Shown here one piece after another: positions 30,865 to 39,251 of a stretch of DNA of 64,000 nucleotides. The stretch lies in NCBI RefSeq assembly GCF_007827455.1, contig NZ_VISM01000001.1, positions 2,085,501-2,149,500 of the forward strand, written 5' to 3'. Each line of letters begins with the position of its first letter. Positions within the stretch are counted from its first letter, which is position 1. Under the pieces are notes generated by a model. The model saw only the letters and a list, made by a program, of their open reading frames with translations. It was not told the origin of the DNA and did not search any database. The DNA comes from Lutibacter sp. Hel_I_33_5 (GTDB lineage: Bacteria > Bacteroidota > Bacteroidia > Flavobacteriales > Flavobacteriaceae). The position numbers and the translations under genes are program-made.

Positions 30865-32394
30865 TTATTTACGTTGTACTTTAAATTTGTAGTGTAAATA
30901 AGTGTAAGCGTCTCTAGGTATAATTGTAATCCACTTTTTATGTTGTAGAAACCAATTGAATCTAATTGATTTAATTCCTTGGCTTAAATAAGCAGCAATA
31001 AAAGGATGCACATTTAAGCTTATCTTTTTATTTTTAGGATTAGAAACTAAACGTTCTAATTCTCCTTCTATCTTATCTACCAATACAATTGGTGCTTCTA
31101 CTTCTCCGTTTATATTTGGATTTTTCTCTTTCGTTTTAATACTTAACTCTTGTCTTACACGTTGACGAGTTATTTGTATCAATCCAAATTTACTTGGAGG
31201 TAATATTTTATGCTTTGTTCTATCAAAAGACATTTGATCTTTTAAATGCTGAAAAAGTTTTTGTCTATTCTCTGCTTTGTGCATATCAATAAAATCAATA
31301 ACTATAATTCCGCCCATATCACGTAATTGTAATTGACGCGCAATTTCTGTTGCAGCAATTATATTAACTTCTAGTGCGGTTTCTTCTTGAGATCCAGCTT
31401 TGTTAGAACGGTTTCCGCTATTTACATCAATAACGTGGAGTGCTTCTGTGTGCTCTATTACTAAATAGGCACCACGACTCATTGAAACTGTTTTACCAAA
31501 CGATGTTTTTATTTGGCGCTCGATACCATATTTTTCAAAAATTGGTACTTGAGATTTGTGATACTTTACAATTTTTGTCTTTTCAGGATAAATTTCTTGT
31601 AAATAATCTTTAATCTCTTCTTTAAGCGTTTCATCATTGGTAACAATGTTTGTAAAAGAATCATTCATTACATCTCTTAATATAGAAGATGCTCTGTTAA
31701 GCTCACTCAGAATCTTTGTTGGTGTATTTGTGTTTGCAATATGCTTACACAAAGTTTTCCAGCGTTCTAATGAGTTTTGCAAATCTTTGTCTAATTCTGC
31801 TACCTTTTTTCCTTGGGCAACAGTTCTTAGTATTACACCAAACCCTTTTGGTTTAATGCTTTTTGCTAATCTTTTTAAACGTTCTTTTTCTTTATTATCT
31901 TCTATCTTTTGCGATACAGATACTCGGTTAGAAAAAGGAACTAACACTAAAAATCTACCTGCTATTGATAGCTCGGAACTTAATCTTGGTCCTTTGGTAG
32001 AAATAGGTTCTTTTACAATTTGTACTAATAAATTTTGTCCTGATTTAATGACATCATTTATTTTTCCGTCTTTGTTAATGTCTTTCTCGTGTCGAAAGTT
32101 TTTAAAAGTGAATTCTTTATACTTACCTGTGCTTACCTTCTTAATGAATGAATTTAAAGAGTTTACTTGCGCACCTAAATCATGATAATGTAAAAAACCA
32201 TCTTTTGGATAGCCTACATTTACAAATGCTGCGTTTAAGCCTGGTAACACCTTTCCTATTTTGGCTAAAAAAATATCGCCAACAGAAAATTTGTTATCAG
32301 TTGTTTCTTTATTTAATTCAATAAGTTTTCCATCTTTTAATAAGGCAAAATCGATATCAGTTGAATGCGAACGAATTATTAATTCTGTTTTCAT
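30865..32394 (-). CDS. rng: Ribonuclease E/G family protein
   Basis: 509 residues; endoribonuclease of RNA processing and decay. An S1 domain is near the N-terminus (about 38-125; VGDIFLAKIGKVLPGLNAAFVNVGYPKDGFLHYHDL), followed by the catalytic region with the VIDVNSGNRS and GGIIVIDFIDM metal-binding aspartates, and the QITRQRVR motif (about 425). It has the RNase G length and lacks the long RNase E scaffold tail. The upstream small-protein and HU genes run in the same direction, and its leader contains a hairpin (32511-32529) that may matter for regulation. Confidence 0.95.
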   Translation of the reverse strand: MKTELIIRSHSTDIDFALLKDGKLIELNKETTDNKFSVGDIFLAKIGKVLPGLNAAFVNVGYPKDGFLHYHDLGAQVNSLNSFIKKVSTGKYKEFTFKNFRHEKDINKDGKINDVIKSGQNLLVQIVKEPISTKGPRLSSELSIAGRFLVLVPFSNRVSVSQKIEDNKEKERLKRLAKSIKPKGFGVILRTVAQGKKVAELDKDLQNSLERWKTLCKHIANTNTPTKILSELNRASSILRDVMNDSFTNIVTNDETLKEEIKDYLQEIYPEKTKIVKYHKSQVPIFEKYGIERQIKTSFGKTVSMSRGAYLVIEHTEALHVIDVNSGNRSNKAGSQEETALEVNIIAATEIARQLQLRDMGGIIVIDFIDMHKAENRQKLFQHLKDQMSFDRTKHKILPPSKFGLIQITRQRVRQELSIKTKEKNPNINGEVEAPIVLVDKIEGELERLVSNPKNKKISLNVHPFIAAYLSQGIKSIRFNWFLQHKKWITIIPRDAYTYLHYKFKVQRK

Positions 32395-32510
32395 ACTGAA
32401 ATAGTTTTAACACTACACATAATTGTGTAGATGGATTAATATTGTCAGGTATTTTTAATACCATGCGAGGTCTAACGATAACCTCTTATGTCAATGAACT
32501 TTTAGCTAAA

Positions 32511-32529
32511 TGCCTACTCTAAGTAGGCA
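32511..32529 (-). other. Unexplained hairpin in the rng leader
   Basis: TGCCTACT and AGTAGGCA pair perfectly around a 3-base loop, about 117 bp before the rng start. No T run follows on the minus strand, so it does not look like a terminator. RNase E autoregulates through leader hairpins in enterobacteria; an analogous role here is speculation. Confidence 0.45.
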
Positions 32530-32542
32530 AGCAAAAACGAAA

Positions 32543-32569
32543 AAATAAGTAGAAACTACTTATTTTTTC
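32543..32569 (-). terminator. Terminator overlapping the stop of the 29-residue gene
   Basis: AAATAAGTAG / CTACTTATTT around a three-base loop, with T run on the minus strand; the TAA stop codon of the small basic protein lies inside the stem. Confidence 0.75.
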
Positions 32570-32649
32570 TTATGTCTATTTGCTCTAGCTCTTTTCTTAC
32601 GTTTGTGTGTAGAGATCTTAGCTCTCTTTCTTTTTTTACCACTTGGCAT
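32560..32649 (-). CDS. 29-residue ultra-basic small protein, probably ribosome-associated
   Basis: An ATG at 32649 encodes 29 residues, starting MPSGKKRKRAKISTHKRKK and ending RHKKK, over half Lys/Arg plus histidines. The gene has its own terminator and lies between rng and HU in the same direction. The MPSGKKRKR..K..THKRKKR pattern looks like a small conserved Bacteroidota protein rather than chance, since a random short stretch would hardly be this basic. It may be a small ribosomal protein (a Thx- or bL38-like candidate), but I cannot confirm which. It is easily missed by gene callers because of its length. Confidence 0.7.
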   Translation of the reverse strand: MPSGKKRKRAKISTHKRKKRARANRHKKK

Positions 32650-32686
32650 AATTGTCTTCTATTTTTTACCTGTTAGGTATTAATTA

Positions 32687-32977
32687 TTATTTTACTAACA
32701 CTTTGCTTTTTACACCATCAGTAAAAACTTTTGCTGGCTTAAATGCTGGAATGTTGTGTGCTGGAATTTTAATTGTAGTATTCTTAGAAATATTTCTACC
32801 AGTCTTTTCTGCTCTTGTTTTAATTATAAAGCTACCAAAACCTCTTAAGTATACATTGTCTCCATTTTCTAATGCATCCTTAACTTCATTCATAAATGCT
32901 TCAACTGTTGCTAAAACATCTCCTTTTTCTATACCTGATTTGTCTGAAATTTTTGATACGATATCTGCTTTCGTCAT
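32687..32977 (-). CDS. HU family DNA-binding protein
   Basis: 96 residues. The HU/IHF fold is complete: MTKADIVSKISDKSGIEKGDVLATVEAFMNEV helices, then NVYLRGFGSFIIKTRAEKTGRN, the arm sequence NTTIKIPAHNIPAFKPAK, and the C-terminal helix. It packs and bends chromosomal DNA as a dimer. It is divergent from mutY, and lies upstream of the 29-residue gene and rng in the same direction; that HU-rng-mutY neighbourhood is common in flavobacteria. Confidence 0.96.
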   Translation of the reverse strand: MTKADIVSKISDKSGIEKGDVLATVEAFMNEVKDALENGDNVYLRGFGSFIIKTRAEKTGRNISKNTTIKIPAHNIPAFKPAKVFTDGVKSKVLVK

Positions 32978-33108
32978 GTCTTTATTTTATATTAATTTTA
33001 TTCCAAAAATGCGGAGGCAAATATATGATAATTAATCAATTCCAAAAAGATATACACTTAAATTTATGTGAATTTTAAAATGTAATATTGTAAACTGATT
33101 ATTTATCG

Positions 33109-34146
33109 ATGAAATTTTCTAACACATTAATTTACTGGTATTTACAAAACGATAGAGATTTGCCTTGGCGCAAAACTAAGAATCCTTACCATGTGTGGCT
33201 ATCAGAAATTATTTTACAACAGACAAGAGTTGCTCAAGGTCTGCCATATTTTTTGAAATTTATGGAAGCTTTTTCAACAGTTTTCGACCTTGCAAAAGCA
33301 GAAGAAAATACCGTATTAAAACTTTGGCAAGGACTCGGATATTATTCGAGGGCTAGAAACTTGCATTTTACAGCAAAATTTGTTGCAAATGAATTAAACG
33401 GAACGTTTCCAGATAATTATAAGGATTTACTGAAATTAAAAGGAATTGGAGATTATACCGCTTCTGCAATTTCATCAATCTGTTTTAATGAAGCAGCAGC
33501 AGTTGTAGACGGAAATGTATATCGAGTATTGGCAAGGTATTTCGGAATTAAGACAGCTATTAACTCCTCTAAAGGCGTAAAAGAATTTAAAGCATTAGCG
33601 CAGACTTTAATTGACCCAAAGCAACCAGGAACGTTTAATCAAGCAATTATGGATTTTGGCGCGTTGCATTGTAAGCCGCAAAATCCGTTATGTGAAACTT
33701 GTCCATTTGCTGATAGTTGTGTAGCTTTTGATAAAAAGCTGATTAAAGATTTACCTGTAAAAGAAAAGAAGTTAAAAGTTAAGAAACGCTTTTTTAATTA
33801 TTTAGTTGTGATTACGGACGATAACAAAACAATTTTATCAGAAAGAAAAGGAAAAGGTATTTGGCAAGGTTTGTATCAATTTCCATTGTTGGAAACTAAA
33901 AATAATATTGATGAAAAAGAGTTGGTGAATCACCCTGAATTTATCGATTTATTTAAAGAAGAAACAACAATTTCGTTATTCAATCAAAAAGAAATCATTC
34001 ATAAATTATCACATCAACATTTGAATACCAGATTTTGGATTGTGAAAATCAAGAAACATCAAGAAGCAAAAATAGAATGGAAGCAAGTAAAAGAATTTCC
34101 TGTGCCTGTTTTAATTGCAAATTTTTTAAAAGAAAATCAATCGTAA
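33109..34146 (+). CDS. mutY: A/G-specific adenine glycosylase
   Basis: 345 residues; removes adenine mispaired with 8-oxoguanine. The N-terminal region has the catalytic glutamate E33 in WLSEIILQQTRV, a helix-hairpin-helix LKGIGDYTASAI (about 110-125) and the catalytic aspartate in VVDGNVYRVLARY (about 134). The 4Fe-4S ligands follow in HCKPQNPLCETCPFADSC (about 185-205). A C-terminal NUDIX-like domain (about 225-340, IWQGLYQFPLLE) recognises 8-oxoG. It leads the mutY-ssb-gldE-gldD string. Confidence 0.96.
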   Translation: MKFSNTLIYWYLQNDRDLPWRKTKNPYHVWLSEIILQQTRVAQGLPYFLKFMEAFSTVFDLAKAEENTVLKLWQGLGYYSRARNLHFTAKFVANELNGTFPDNYKDLLKLKGIGDYTASAISSICFNEAAAVVDGNVYRVLARYFGIKTAINSSKGVKEFKALAQTLIDPKQPGTFNQAIMDFGALHCKPQNPLCETCPFADSCVAFDKKLIKDLPVKEKKLKVKKRFFNYLVVITDDNKTILSERKGKGIWQGLYQFPLLETKNNIDEKELVNHPEFIDLFKEETTISLFNQKEIIHKLSHQHLNTRFWIVKIKKHQEAKIEWKQVKEFPVPVLIANFLKENQS

Positions 34147-34164
34147 ATCAATCAATATTTTTGG

Positions 34165-34172
34165 TATATTTG
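34165..34172 (+). promoter_or_regulatory. -7 element before ssb
   Basis: TATATTTG matches TAnnTTTG, 19 bp before the ssb ATG at 34192. No clear TTTG at the -33 distance. Confidence 0.45.
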
Positions 34173-34191
34173 ATTAGTTAAATTTTAAGCT

Positions 34192-34626
34192 ATGGCAGGA
34201 ACAATAAACAAAGTAATTTTAATAGGTCATTTAGGTGATGAGGTTAAAATGCATTATTTTGAAGGAGGAAATTCTATTGGAAGATTCCCTATAGCCACCA
34301 ACGAAAGTTATACCAATAAGCAAACTGGAGAAAAAGTAACGTCTACAGAATGGCATAATATTGTTGTTCGAAATAAATTAGCTGAAATTTGTGAAAAATA
34401 TTTATCCAAAGGAGATAAAGTGTATTGCGAAGGCAGGATTAAAACACGCCAATGGGAGCAAGAAGGGCAAAAGAGATATACAACGGAAATTCATGTTCAA
34501 GACATGACTTTTTTATCGACTAAAAAAGATCCGAATGCAACAAATGTTCCGCCAGTTAGTAATCAACCAACAACAGAAGCGCCAAAATCTGTTGCGCCGC
34601 AAGAAAATGATGATTTACCATTTTAG
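34192..34626 (+). CDS. ssb: Single-stranded DNA-binding protein
   Basis: 144 residues. OB-fold core about 1-108 (INKVILIGHLGDEVKMHYFEGG, WHNIVVRNKLAEICEKYLSKGDKVYCEGRIKTRQW), a proline/threonine-rich linker, and the acidic C-terminal tip DDLPF that recruits repair and replication partners. Protects ssDNA in replication, recombination and repair. gldE begins 20 bp downstream. Confidence 0.96.
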   Translation: MAGTINKVILIGHLGDEVKMHYFEGGNSIGRFPIATNESYTNKQTGEKVTSTEWHNIVVRNKLAEICEKYLSKGDKVYCEGRIKTRQWEQEGQKRYTTEIHVQDMTFLSTKKDPNATNVPPVSNQPTTEAPKSVAPQENDDLPF

Positions 34627-34645
34627 TTCAATTAAATTTTAACTT

Positions 34646-35968
34646 TTGGATCCAGACCCAGAACCTTTATTGCTTTTATTAAACATTAATTTTTTAGCTA
34701 CAATTAGTATTGTCGTTCTACTCGTATTACTTATTTGTTCTGCATTAGTTTCTGGAACAGAAGTAGCGTTTTTTTCTTTATCGAAAACACAATTAGATGA
34801 ACTTCTATCTACATCTAAAACCAAAAACTTAGTCGTAAAATTATTAGAAAGGCCAAAGAAATTACTGGCAACAATATTAATAACCAATAATTTTATAAAT
34901 ATCTTAATTGTTTTATTATTTGCTTCTTTAGGTGAACAATTATTTAGTGAATTTGATTATTCAGTAAATTTATATTTCTTCCAATTACCTATTCGTTTTT
35001 TAATAGAAGTTGTGCTAGTTACTTTTCTAATATTATTATTTGGGGAGGTTTTACCAAAAGTATACGCGTCTAGAAAATCCTTGCGTTTTGCTAATTTTAT
35101 GGCAAAACCAATTAATATTTTAAATACTTTATTAACGCCTTTAAGTATTCCGTTAACAAGTCTAACGAATGTTATTGAAAATAGGTTAGGAAGTAAAAAC
35201 ACCAACTTATCGGTAGAAAAATTATCACAAGCATTAGAATTAACTTCTGATGATGCAACGACTAAAGACGAACAAAAAATATTAGAAGGAATTGTGAGTT
35301 TTGGAAACACAGAAACGGTTCAAATTATGAAACCAAGAACCGATGTTTTTGCAATTTCTGATGAAGAATCTTTTGAGTCGGTTTTAAAGAACATTCTTAA
35401 AAAAGGATATTCTAGAAATCCAATATATCAAGAAAATATTGATACAATAGTAGGTGTTTTATATGCAAAAGACTTATTAGCGCATATCAATAAGAAAAAT
35501 TTTAAATGGCAAAAATTGATCAGAGAACCCTTTTTTGTTCCTGAAAATAAAAAGTTGGACGATTTATTAAGTGAGTTTCAAGAAAAGAAAAATCATCTTG
35601 CTATTGTGGTTGATGAGTATGGCGGAACAAGTGGAATTGTAACACTAGAAGATGTAATTGAAGAAATTGTAGGTGATATAAATGACGAATTTGATGACGA
35701 TGATTTATCGTATTCTAAAATAGATAAGAGCAATTATATTTTTGAAGGTAAAACAACTATTAAAGATTTTTGTAGAGTTTTAGATGTTGAAGAAGAGTTG
35801 TTTGAAGATGAAAAAGGAGAATCTGAAACCTTAGCGGGATTCATTTTAGAAATTTCAGGTAAATTCCCAAAGAAAGGAGAGAAAATAAACTTTAGCAATT
35901 TTACGTTTACCATAGAAGCGTTGGATAGAAGGCGCATAAAACAAGTAAAAACGACTCTAAATGCGTAA
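34646..35968 (+). CDS. gldE: Gliding motility-associated protein GldE (CNNM/CorC-like)
   Basis: 440 residues from a TTG at 34646, the only start in this frame because a TAA lies two codons upstream and no ATG occurs before the core domain. Domains: CNNM transmembrane region (about 10-190, with ALVSGTEVAFFSLS), two CBS domains (about 210-330, MKPRTDVFAI and HLAIVVDEYGGTSGIVTLEDV), and a CorC/HlyC C-terminal domain (about 350-435). GldE is an inner-membrane protein that in Flavobacterium johnsoniae supports GldD in gliding and T9SS function. It overlaps gldD by 8 bp, the conserved arrangement. Confidence 0.93.
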   Translation: MDPDPEPLLLLLNINFLATISIVVLLVLLICSALVSGTEVAFFSLSKTQLDELLSTSKTKNLVVKLLERPKKLLATILITNNFINILIVLLFASLGEQLFSEFDYSVNLYFFQLPIRFLIEVVLVTFLILLFGEVLPKVYASRKSLRFANFMAKPINILNTLLTPLSIPLTSLTNVIENRLGSKNTNLSVEKLSQALELTSDDATTKDEQKILEGIVSFGNTETVQIMKPRTDVFAISDEESFESVLKNILKKGYSRNPIYQENIDTIVGVLYAKDLLAHINKKNFKWQKLIREPFFVPENKKLDDLLSEFQEKKNHLAIVVDEYGGTSGIVTLEDVIEEIVGDINDEFDDDDLSYSKIDKSNYIFEGKTTIKDFCRVLDVEEELFEDEKGESETLAGFILEISGKFPKKGEKINFSNFTFTIEALDRRRIKQVKTTLNA

Positions 35969-36512
35969 TCTTTTTTTTATACTTTTTATTTTGATTTTTG
36001 TTTCCTGCAAAGAAGATGTTTTGCCAAAACCAAAAGCTTATTTAAGTTTAAAATATCCTGCAAAATCATATAAAAAACTACACTTTGAAAGACCTTATGT
36101 TTTTGATGTGGAAAAAAATGCTACCGTTAAAGACTCAAAAAATAATTGGTTAACAATTAAATACCCAAACTTAAAAGCGACCATTGATATTACTTACAGA
36201 CCTATAAAAAACAATTTGAAAGAATTATTAATAGAATCTGAAAAATTGGTTTTTAAGCATACTGTAAAAGCCGAACAAATTGTTTCAAATGATTTTATAA
36301 ACGAGTCTGAAAAAGTCTTTGGATCTATTTATGAAATCACTGGGAATGCAGCTTCACAAATACAATTTCATGCTACAGATAGCACAGAACATTTTATAAA
36401 AGGTGCTTTGTATTTTTACACACAACCTAATTACGATTCTATTTTACCAGCAGTTGATTTTGTGAAAAAAGATATTGTTAGAATTATGGAAACACTTCGA
36501 TGGAAGGATTAG
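35961..36512 (+). CDS. gldD: Gliding motility lipoprotein GldD
   Basis: 183 residues. A lipoprotein signal peptide ends at the lipobox FVSC (C16), followed by KEDVLPKPKAYLSLKYPAKSYKKL, the usual GldD opening. GldD is required for gliding and secretion in flavobacteria, with GldE. It overlaps gldE by 8 bp and its stop lies 22 bp from the convergent ctaA stop. Needs LspA (17687-18277) for maturation. Confidence 0.93.
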   Translation: MRNLFFILFILIFVSCKEDVLPKPKAYLSLKYPAKSYKKLHFERPYVFDVEKNATVKDSKNNWLTIKYPNLKATIDITYRPIKNNLKELLIESEKLVFKHTVKAEQIVSNDFINESEKVFGSIYEITGNAASQIQFHATDSTEHFIKGALYFYTQPNYDSILPAVDFVKKDIVRIMETLRWKD

Positions 36513-36534
36513 AAAAAAGGAATGATATACTAAA

Positions 36535-37581
36535 TTATTTTTTCACTTTGCGAGACTGCATCCACAAATAAAACTGAAGTCCAAATAATATTGCTCCCGT
36601 TAATAAATGTGTTGCTTGTGTACCAATTGGGAATTCTGCATAGTACATTAATATTCCAGTAATGGTTTCTAAAAAGATTAAAAACAAAATCCAATTCACT
36701 AATTTATAACCTAGATTTTTAACCTGATTCAAATAGAATAAACCAAGATTTACTAATACGATGGCAATGGTGAATGATCTATGAAAGTAAAACTTAAAAC
36801 TAGGGTTTAGTAAACTAAATTGTTTGTTTTCAAATCCAAATAATTTTACTTGTTCATCAATGAATTGTCGGACTTGAGTTCCCATTGCGATTTGTATCAC
36901 AGAAAAAATCACAGAAATTAGTACTAGTTTATTAAATAGTGAATGATACTTTTTCTTTTCTGTCACTTCCTGGACAGTCAAGTGGTTTTTGTTGTTTGAA
37001 ACGATTGAAAGCAGCCATAACAACAACGCAACAATTATTAAACCAACCACCATATGAATGGTAATAATGGTAGGAGTTAGGTTTGAGTCTACAACGGTTT
37101 TTCCTAGCCAAGCTTCAAAAAGAAACAGCAAAAAAACTCCAAAAGAAATAAGCGTAATTGCTTTTTTCTCTTTCCAATATTTAAATGAAAAAACTACCAT
37201 TAACAATAACGGAATCCCAGCTAAAGCAGAAGTTAGTCGATTAATATATTCTGTCCAAGTATGATATTTATTAAACTTTGCGTAATCGTGTTTTGTGTAT
37301 TCTTGCCAATGTGTTTGATTAAATTCAGAAGTAGTTTTCACATCATTTTCTGCAACAAATAAGGTTTGATTTTTAATGATAATCATTCCCTCTTTATACT
37401 CAGCGTTTGGTTGCCAAGTAATTTGTGCTTCAGATGTAGGTGGAATTATATAGCCAAAACATTTTGGCCAATCTGGGCAACCCATTCCAGAACCAGTCAT
37501 TCTAACAATTGCGCCCGCTAAAAAAATTAAATAGACCGCAATTAATGTCAGTTTTACTAGAAGAGGAAAGTGTTTTTTCAT
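36535..37581 (-). CDS. ctaA: Haem A synthase (COX15/CtaA)
   Basis: 348 residues, about eight membrane segments; oxidises haem O to haem A for cytochrome oxidase. The N-terminal AGAIVRMTGSGMGCPDWPKCFG motif, EYINRLTSALAG, and the later histidines (TIIT IHMVVGL, FYFHRSFTI, ATHLLTGA) are typical. It complements cyoE and the oxidase subunits at 40-43 kb. It is convergent with gldD. Confidence 0.95.
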   Translation of the reverse strand: MKKHFPLLVKLTLIAVYLIFLAGAIVRMTGSGMGCPDWPKCFGYIIPPTSEAQITWQPNAEYKEGMIIIKNQTLFVAENDVKTTSEFNQTHWQEYTKHDYAKFNKYHTWTEYINRLTSALAGIPLLLMVVFSFKYWKEKKAITLISFGVFLLFLFEAWLGKTVVDSNLTPTIITIHMVVGLIIVALLLWLLSIVSNNKNHLTVQEVTEKKKYHSLFNKLVLISVIFSVIQIAMGTQVRQFIDEQVKLFGFENKQFSLLNPSFKFYFHRSFTIAIVLVNLGLFYLNQVKNLGYKLVNWILFLIFLETITGILMYYAEFPIGTQATHLLTGAILFGLQFYLWMQSRKVKK

Positions 37582-37603
37582 TAAAAATAACTAATCAAAT
37601 AAA

Positions 37604-37672
37604 TGTCATATCGAGCGCAGTCGAGATGTTATTAATTAAAGAATTTTCTTGAGTTCTCGACTACGCTCGAAC
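37604..37672. repeat. REP-like element (TCGAGCG arms), copy 1
   Basis: Arms TCGAGCGCAGTCGAGA and TTCTCGACTACGCTCGA are near-perfect complements around a ~30-bp AT-rich centre. Each arm holds its own small TCGA/TCGA palindrome. A second copy lies at 43950-44020. It sits between ctaA and the metal-binding lipoprotein gene. Confidence 0.75.
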
Positions 37673-37687
37673 TGATAACTATTTATT

Positions 37688-38149
37688 TTAAGCTTTTTTT
37701 TCAGTTTCTTTAATGCAACATTCTTTTTTGCATTCGGTAGAACATGTTTTTTTACTTTTAGTATCACATTCTTTCTTGCAATTTTCCTTACAAATGTGTG
37801 CTTTTTTTGCACATTCAGACGCTTTGTATAATCCGCCATCGGCAATCCCATCAACAAAAGCGATTAAATCTTTTTTAGAAGTTTTATTTGCGTCGTATTC
37901 AATGTTAGCAATACTATCTTTAAAAACAACCTTAGCTTCTAAAACGCCAGCTTTTTTAGATAATTTAGATTGAATTGTTTTTGCACATCCAATCTCACAA
38001 GTCATTCCAGAAATATTTAAAGAAACTTTTTGAGTATTTGCTGCTAATTCAACTTTAGGAGCGTCTGTTTTTTTACTTTCTGTTTTGCAAGAAGTTAAAA
38101 GAACACAAACTACCAATACTGCGGAAATATATTTTTGGATTTTCATCAT
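37688..38149 (-). CDS. Heavy-metal-associated (HMA) lipoprotein with cysteine-rich tail
   Basis: 153 residues. A lipoprotein signal (lipobox LLTSC, C21) is followed by an HMA domain at about 41-110 (VSLNISGMTCEIGCAKTIQSKLSKKAGV). The metal loop has C51 and C55 in a CX3C spacing instead of the usual CXXC. The C-terminal 45 residues are lysine-rich and carry eight more cysteines in pairs such as ENC, KEC, TEC and ECC, like a metallothionein-type sink. It probably binds copper or another soft metal in the periplasm or at the outer membrane; its neighbours are haem/oxidase genes, so copper handling is plausible but inferred. Confidence 0.85.
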   Translation of the reverse strand: MMKIQKYISAVLVVCVLLTSCKTESKKTDAPKVELAANTQKVSLNISGMTCEIGCAKTIQSKLSKKAGVLEAKVVFKDSIANIEYDANKTSKKDLIAFVDGIADGGLYKASECAKKAHICKENCKKECDTKSKKTCSTECKKECCIKETEKKA

Positions 38150-38240
38150 TTTAAATTATAGATTAATAATGCAAATTTATTAATTAAAGCCCTGATATCG
38201 ATATAAAAACACGAATTTTGCATAAGATTTAACATGCTTT

Positions 38241-39113
38241 ATGAATAATCAACAACAAAAATGGCTCTATTTAATAATACTTTCTCTTGTTTGGGGGAGT
38301 TCTTTTATTCTGATGAAAAAAGCATTGATTGGTTTAACGCCAATTCAGGTAGGAGCTTTACGAATGATTATTACCGCGATTTTTTTACTGATTGTTGGAT
38401 TTAATAGTATTAAAAGAATTCAGAAAAAGCATTGGATTTACATTTTATACACGGCGCTTTTAGGAACGTTTTTTCCAAGTTTTATGTTTGCGTATGTTGT
38501 AAAAGGGTTGGATAGTTCTATTGCATCTATTTTAAATTCATTTACACCATTTAATACATTAATATTTGGAGCTATAGTCTTTGGTTTTGCTTTTAAAAAG
38601 AAACAAGTTATAGGTGTTTTAGTTGGTTTGGTTGGAACAATACTGTTAATTTTAAAAGGAGCAGATTTAAATCCAGATCAAAATTATTGGCTAGCTTCTT
38701 TGATTTTATTAGCCTCTGTAGGCTATGCGTTTAACGTAAATATTGTGAAAAAACATCTTTCAGATTTAGATGCTTTAGCAATTACAACTGGTAACTTTAT
38801 ATTGTTATTAGTTCCAGCATTAATTGTTTTAGGGTTTACAGATTTTTATACCGCTTTTGAATATACAGAAACTAACATAGAATCTTTAGTATATATTACA
38901 ATTCTATCAATTGTTGGTACTGGGATTGCAAAAACCATGTTTAATAAAATGGTACATATTTCTTCGCCAGTATTTGCTTCATCAGTTACTTATTTAATTC
39001 CGATTGTTGCAGTTTTTTGGGGGATTCTAGATGGCGAAAAACTTAGTTATATTCAGTTAATTGCTGGTCTTGTAATCTTGTTCGGTGTTTATTTGGTGAA
39101 TAAGGCAAAATAA
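38241..39113 (+). CDS. EamA/DMT-superfamily transporter
   Basis: 290 residues with ten hydrophobic segments in two EamA halves. The start LYLIILSLVWGSSFILMKKAL and the PIQVGALRM segment are typical; the second half has LASVGYAFNVNIVKKHL and PVFASSVTYLIPIVAVFWGILDGE. Drug/metabolite transporter of unknown substrate, in the inner membrane. It is transcribed away from the HMA lipoprotein gene and is not clearly part of an operon. Confidence 0.92.
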   Translation: MNNQQQKWLYLIILSLVWGSSFILMKKALIGLTPIQVGALRMIITAIFLLIVGFNSIKRIQKKHWIYILYTALLGTFFPSFMFAYVVKGLDSSIASILNSFTPFNTLIFGAIVFGFAFKKKQVIGVLVGLVGTILLILKGADLNPDQNYWLASLILLASVGYAFNVNIVKKHLSDLDALAITTGNFILLLVPALIVLGFTDFYTAFEYTETNIESLVYITILSIVGTGIAKTMFNKMVHISSPVFASSVTYLIPIVAVFWGILDGEKLSYIQLIAGLVILFGVYLVNKAK

Positions 39114-39161
39114 ACCTATTTATTCTCTTGATTTTGATGCTATTATTTTTGTAAAACAACA

Positions 39162-39191
39162 TTGTTTGTTATTAAAAATAATGTATATTTG
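39162..39191 (+). promoter_or_regulatory. Promoter of rplU-rpmA
   Basis: TTG at 39162-39164, 19-bp spacer, TATATTTG at 39184-39191, matching the Bacteroidota consensus; rplU starts 61 bp later. Confidence 0.65.
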
Positions 39192-39251
39192 CACCCGCAT
39201 TTTCTGAAAAAAGGAAGTGTTTAATAAGTATAAATACGCAAAACAAAAAGT

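Noticed and set aside
32652..33078. Plus-strand frames opposite HU
   Set aside because: They overlap a clear HU gene and have no recognisable features.
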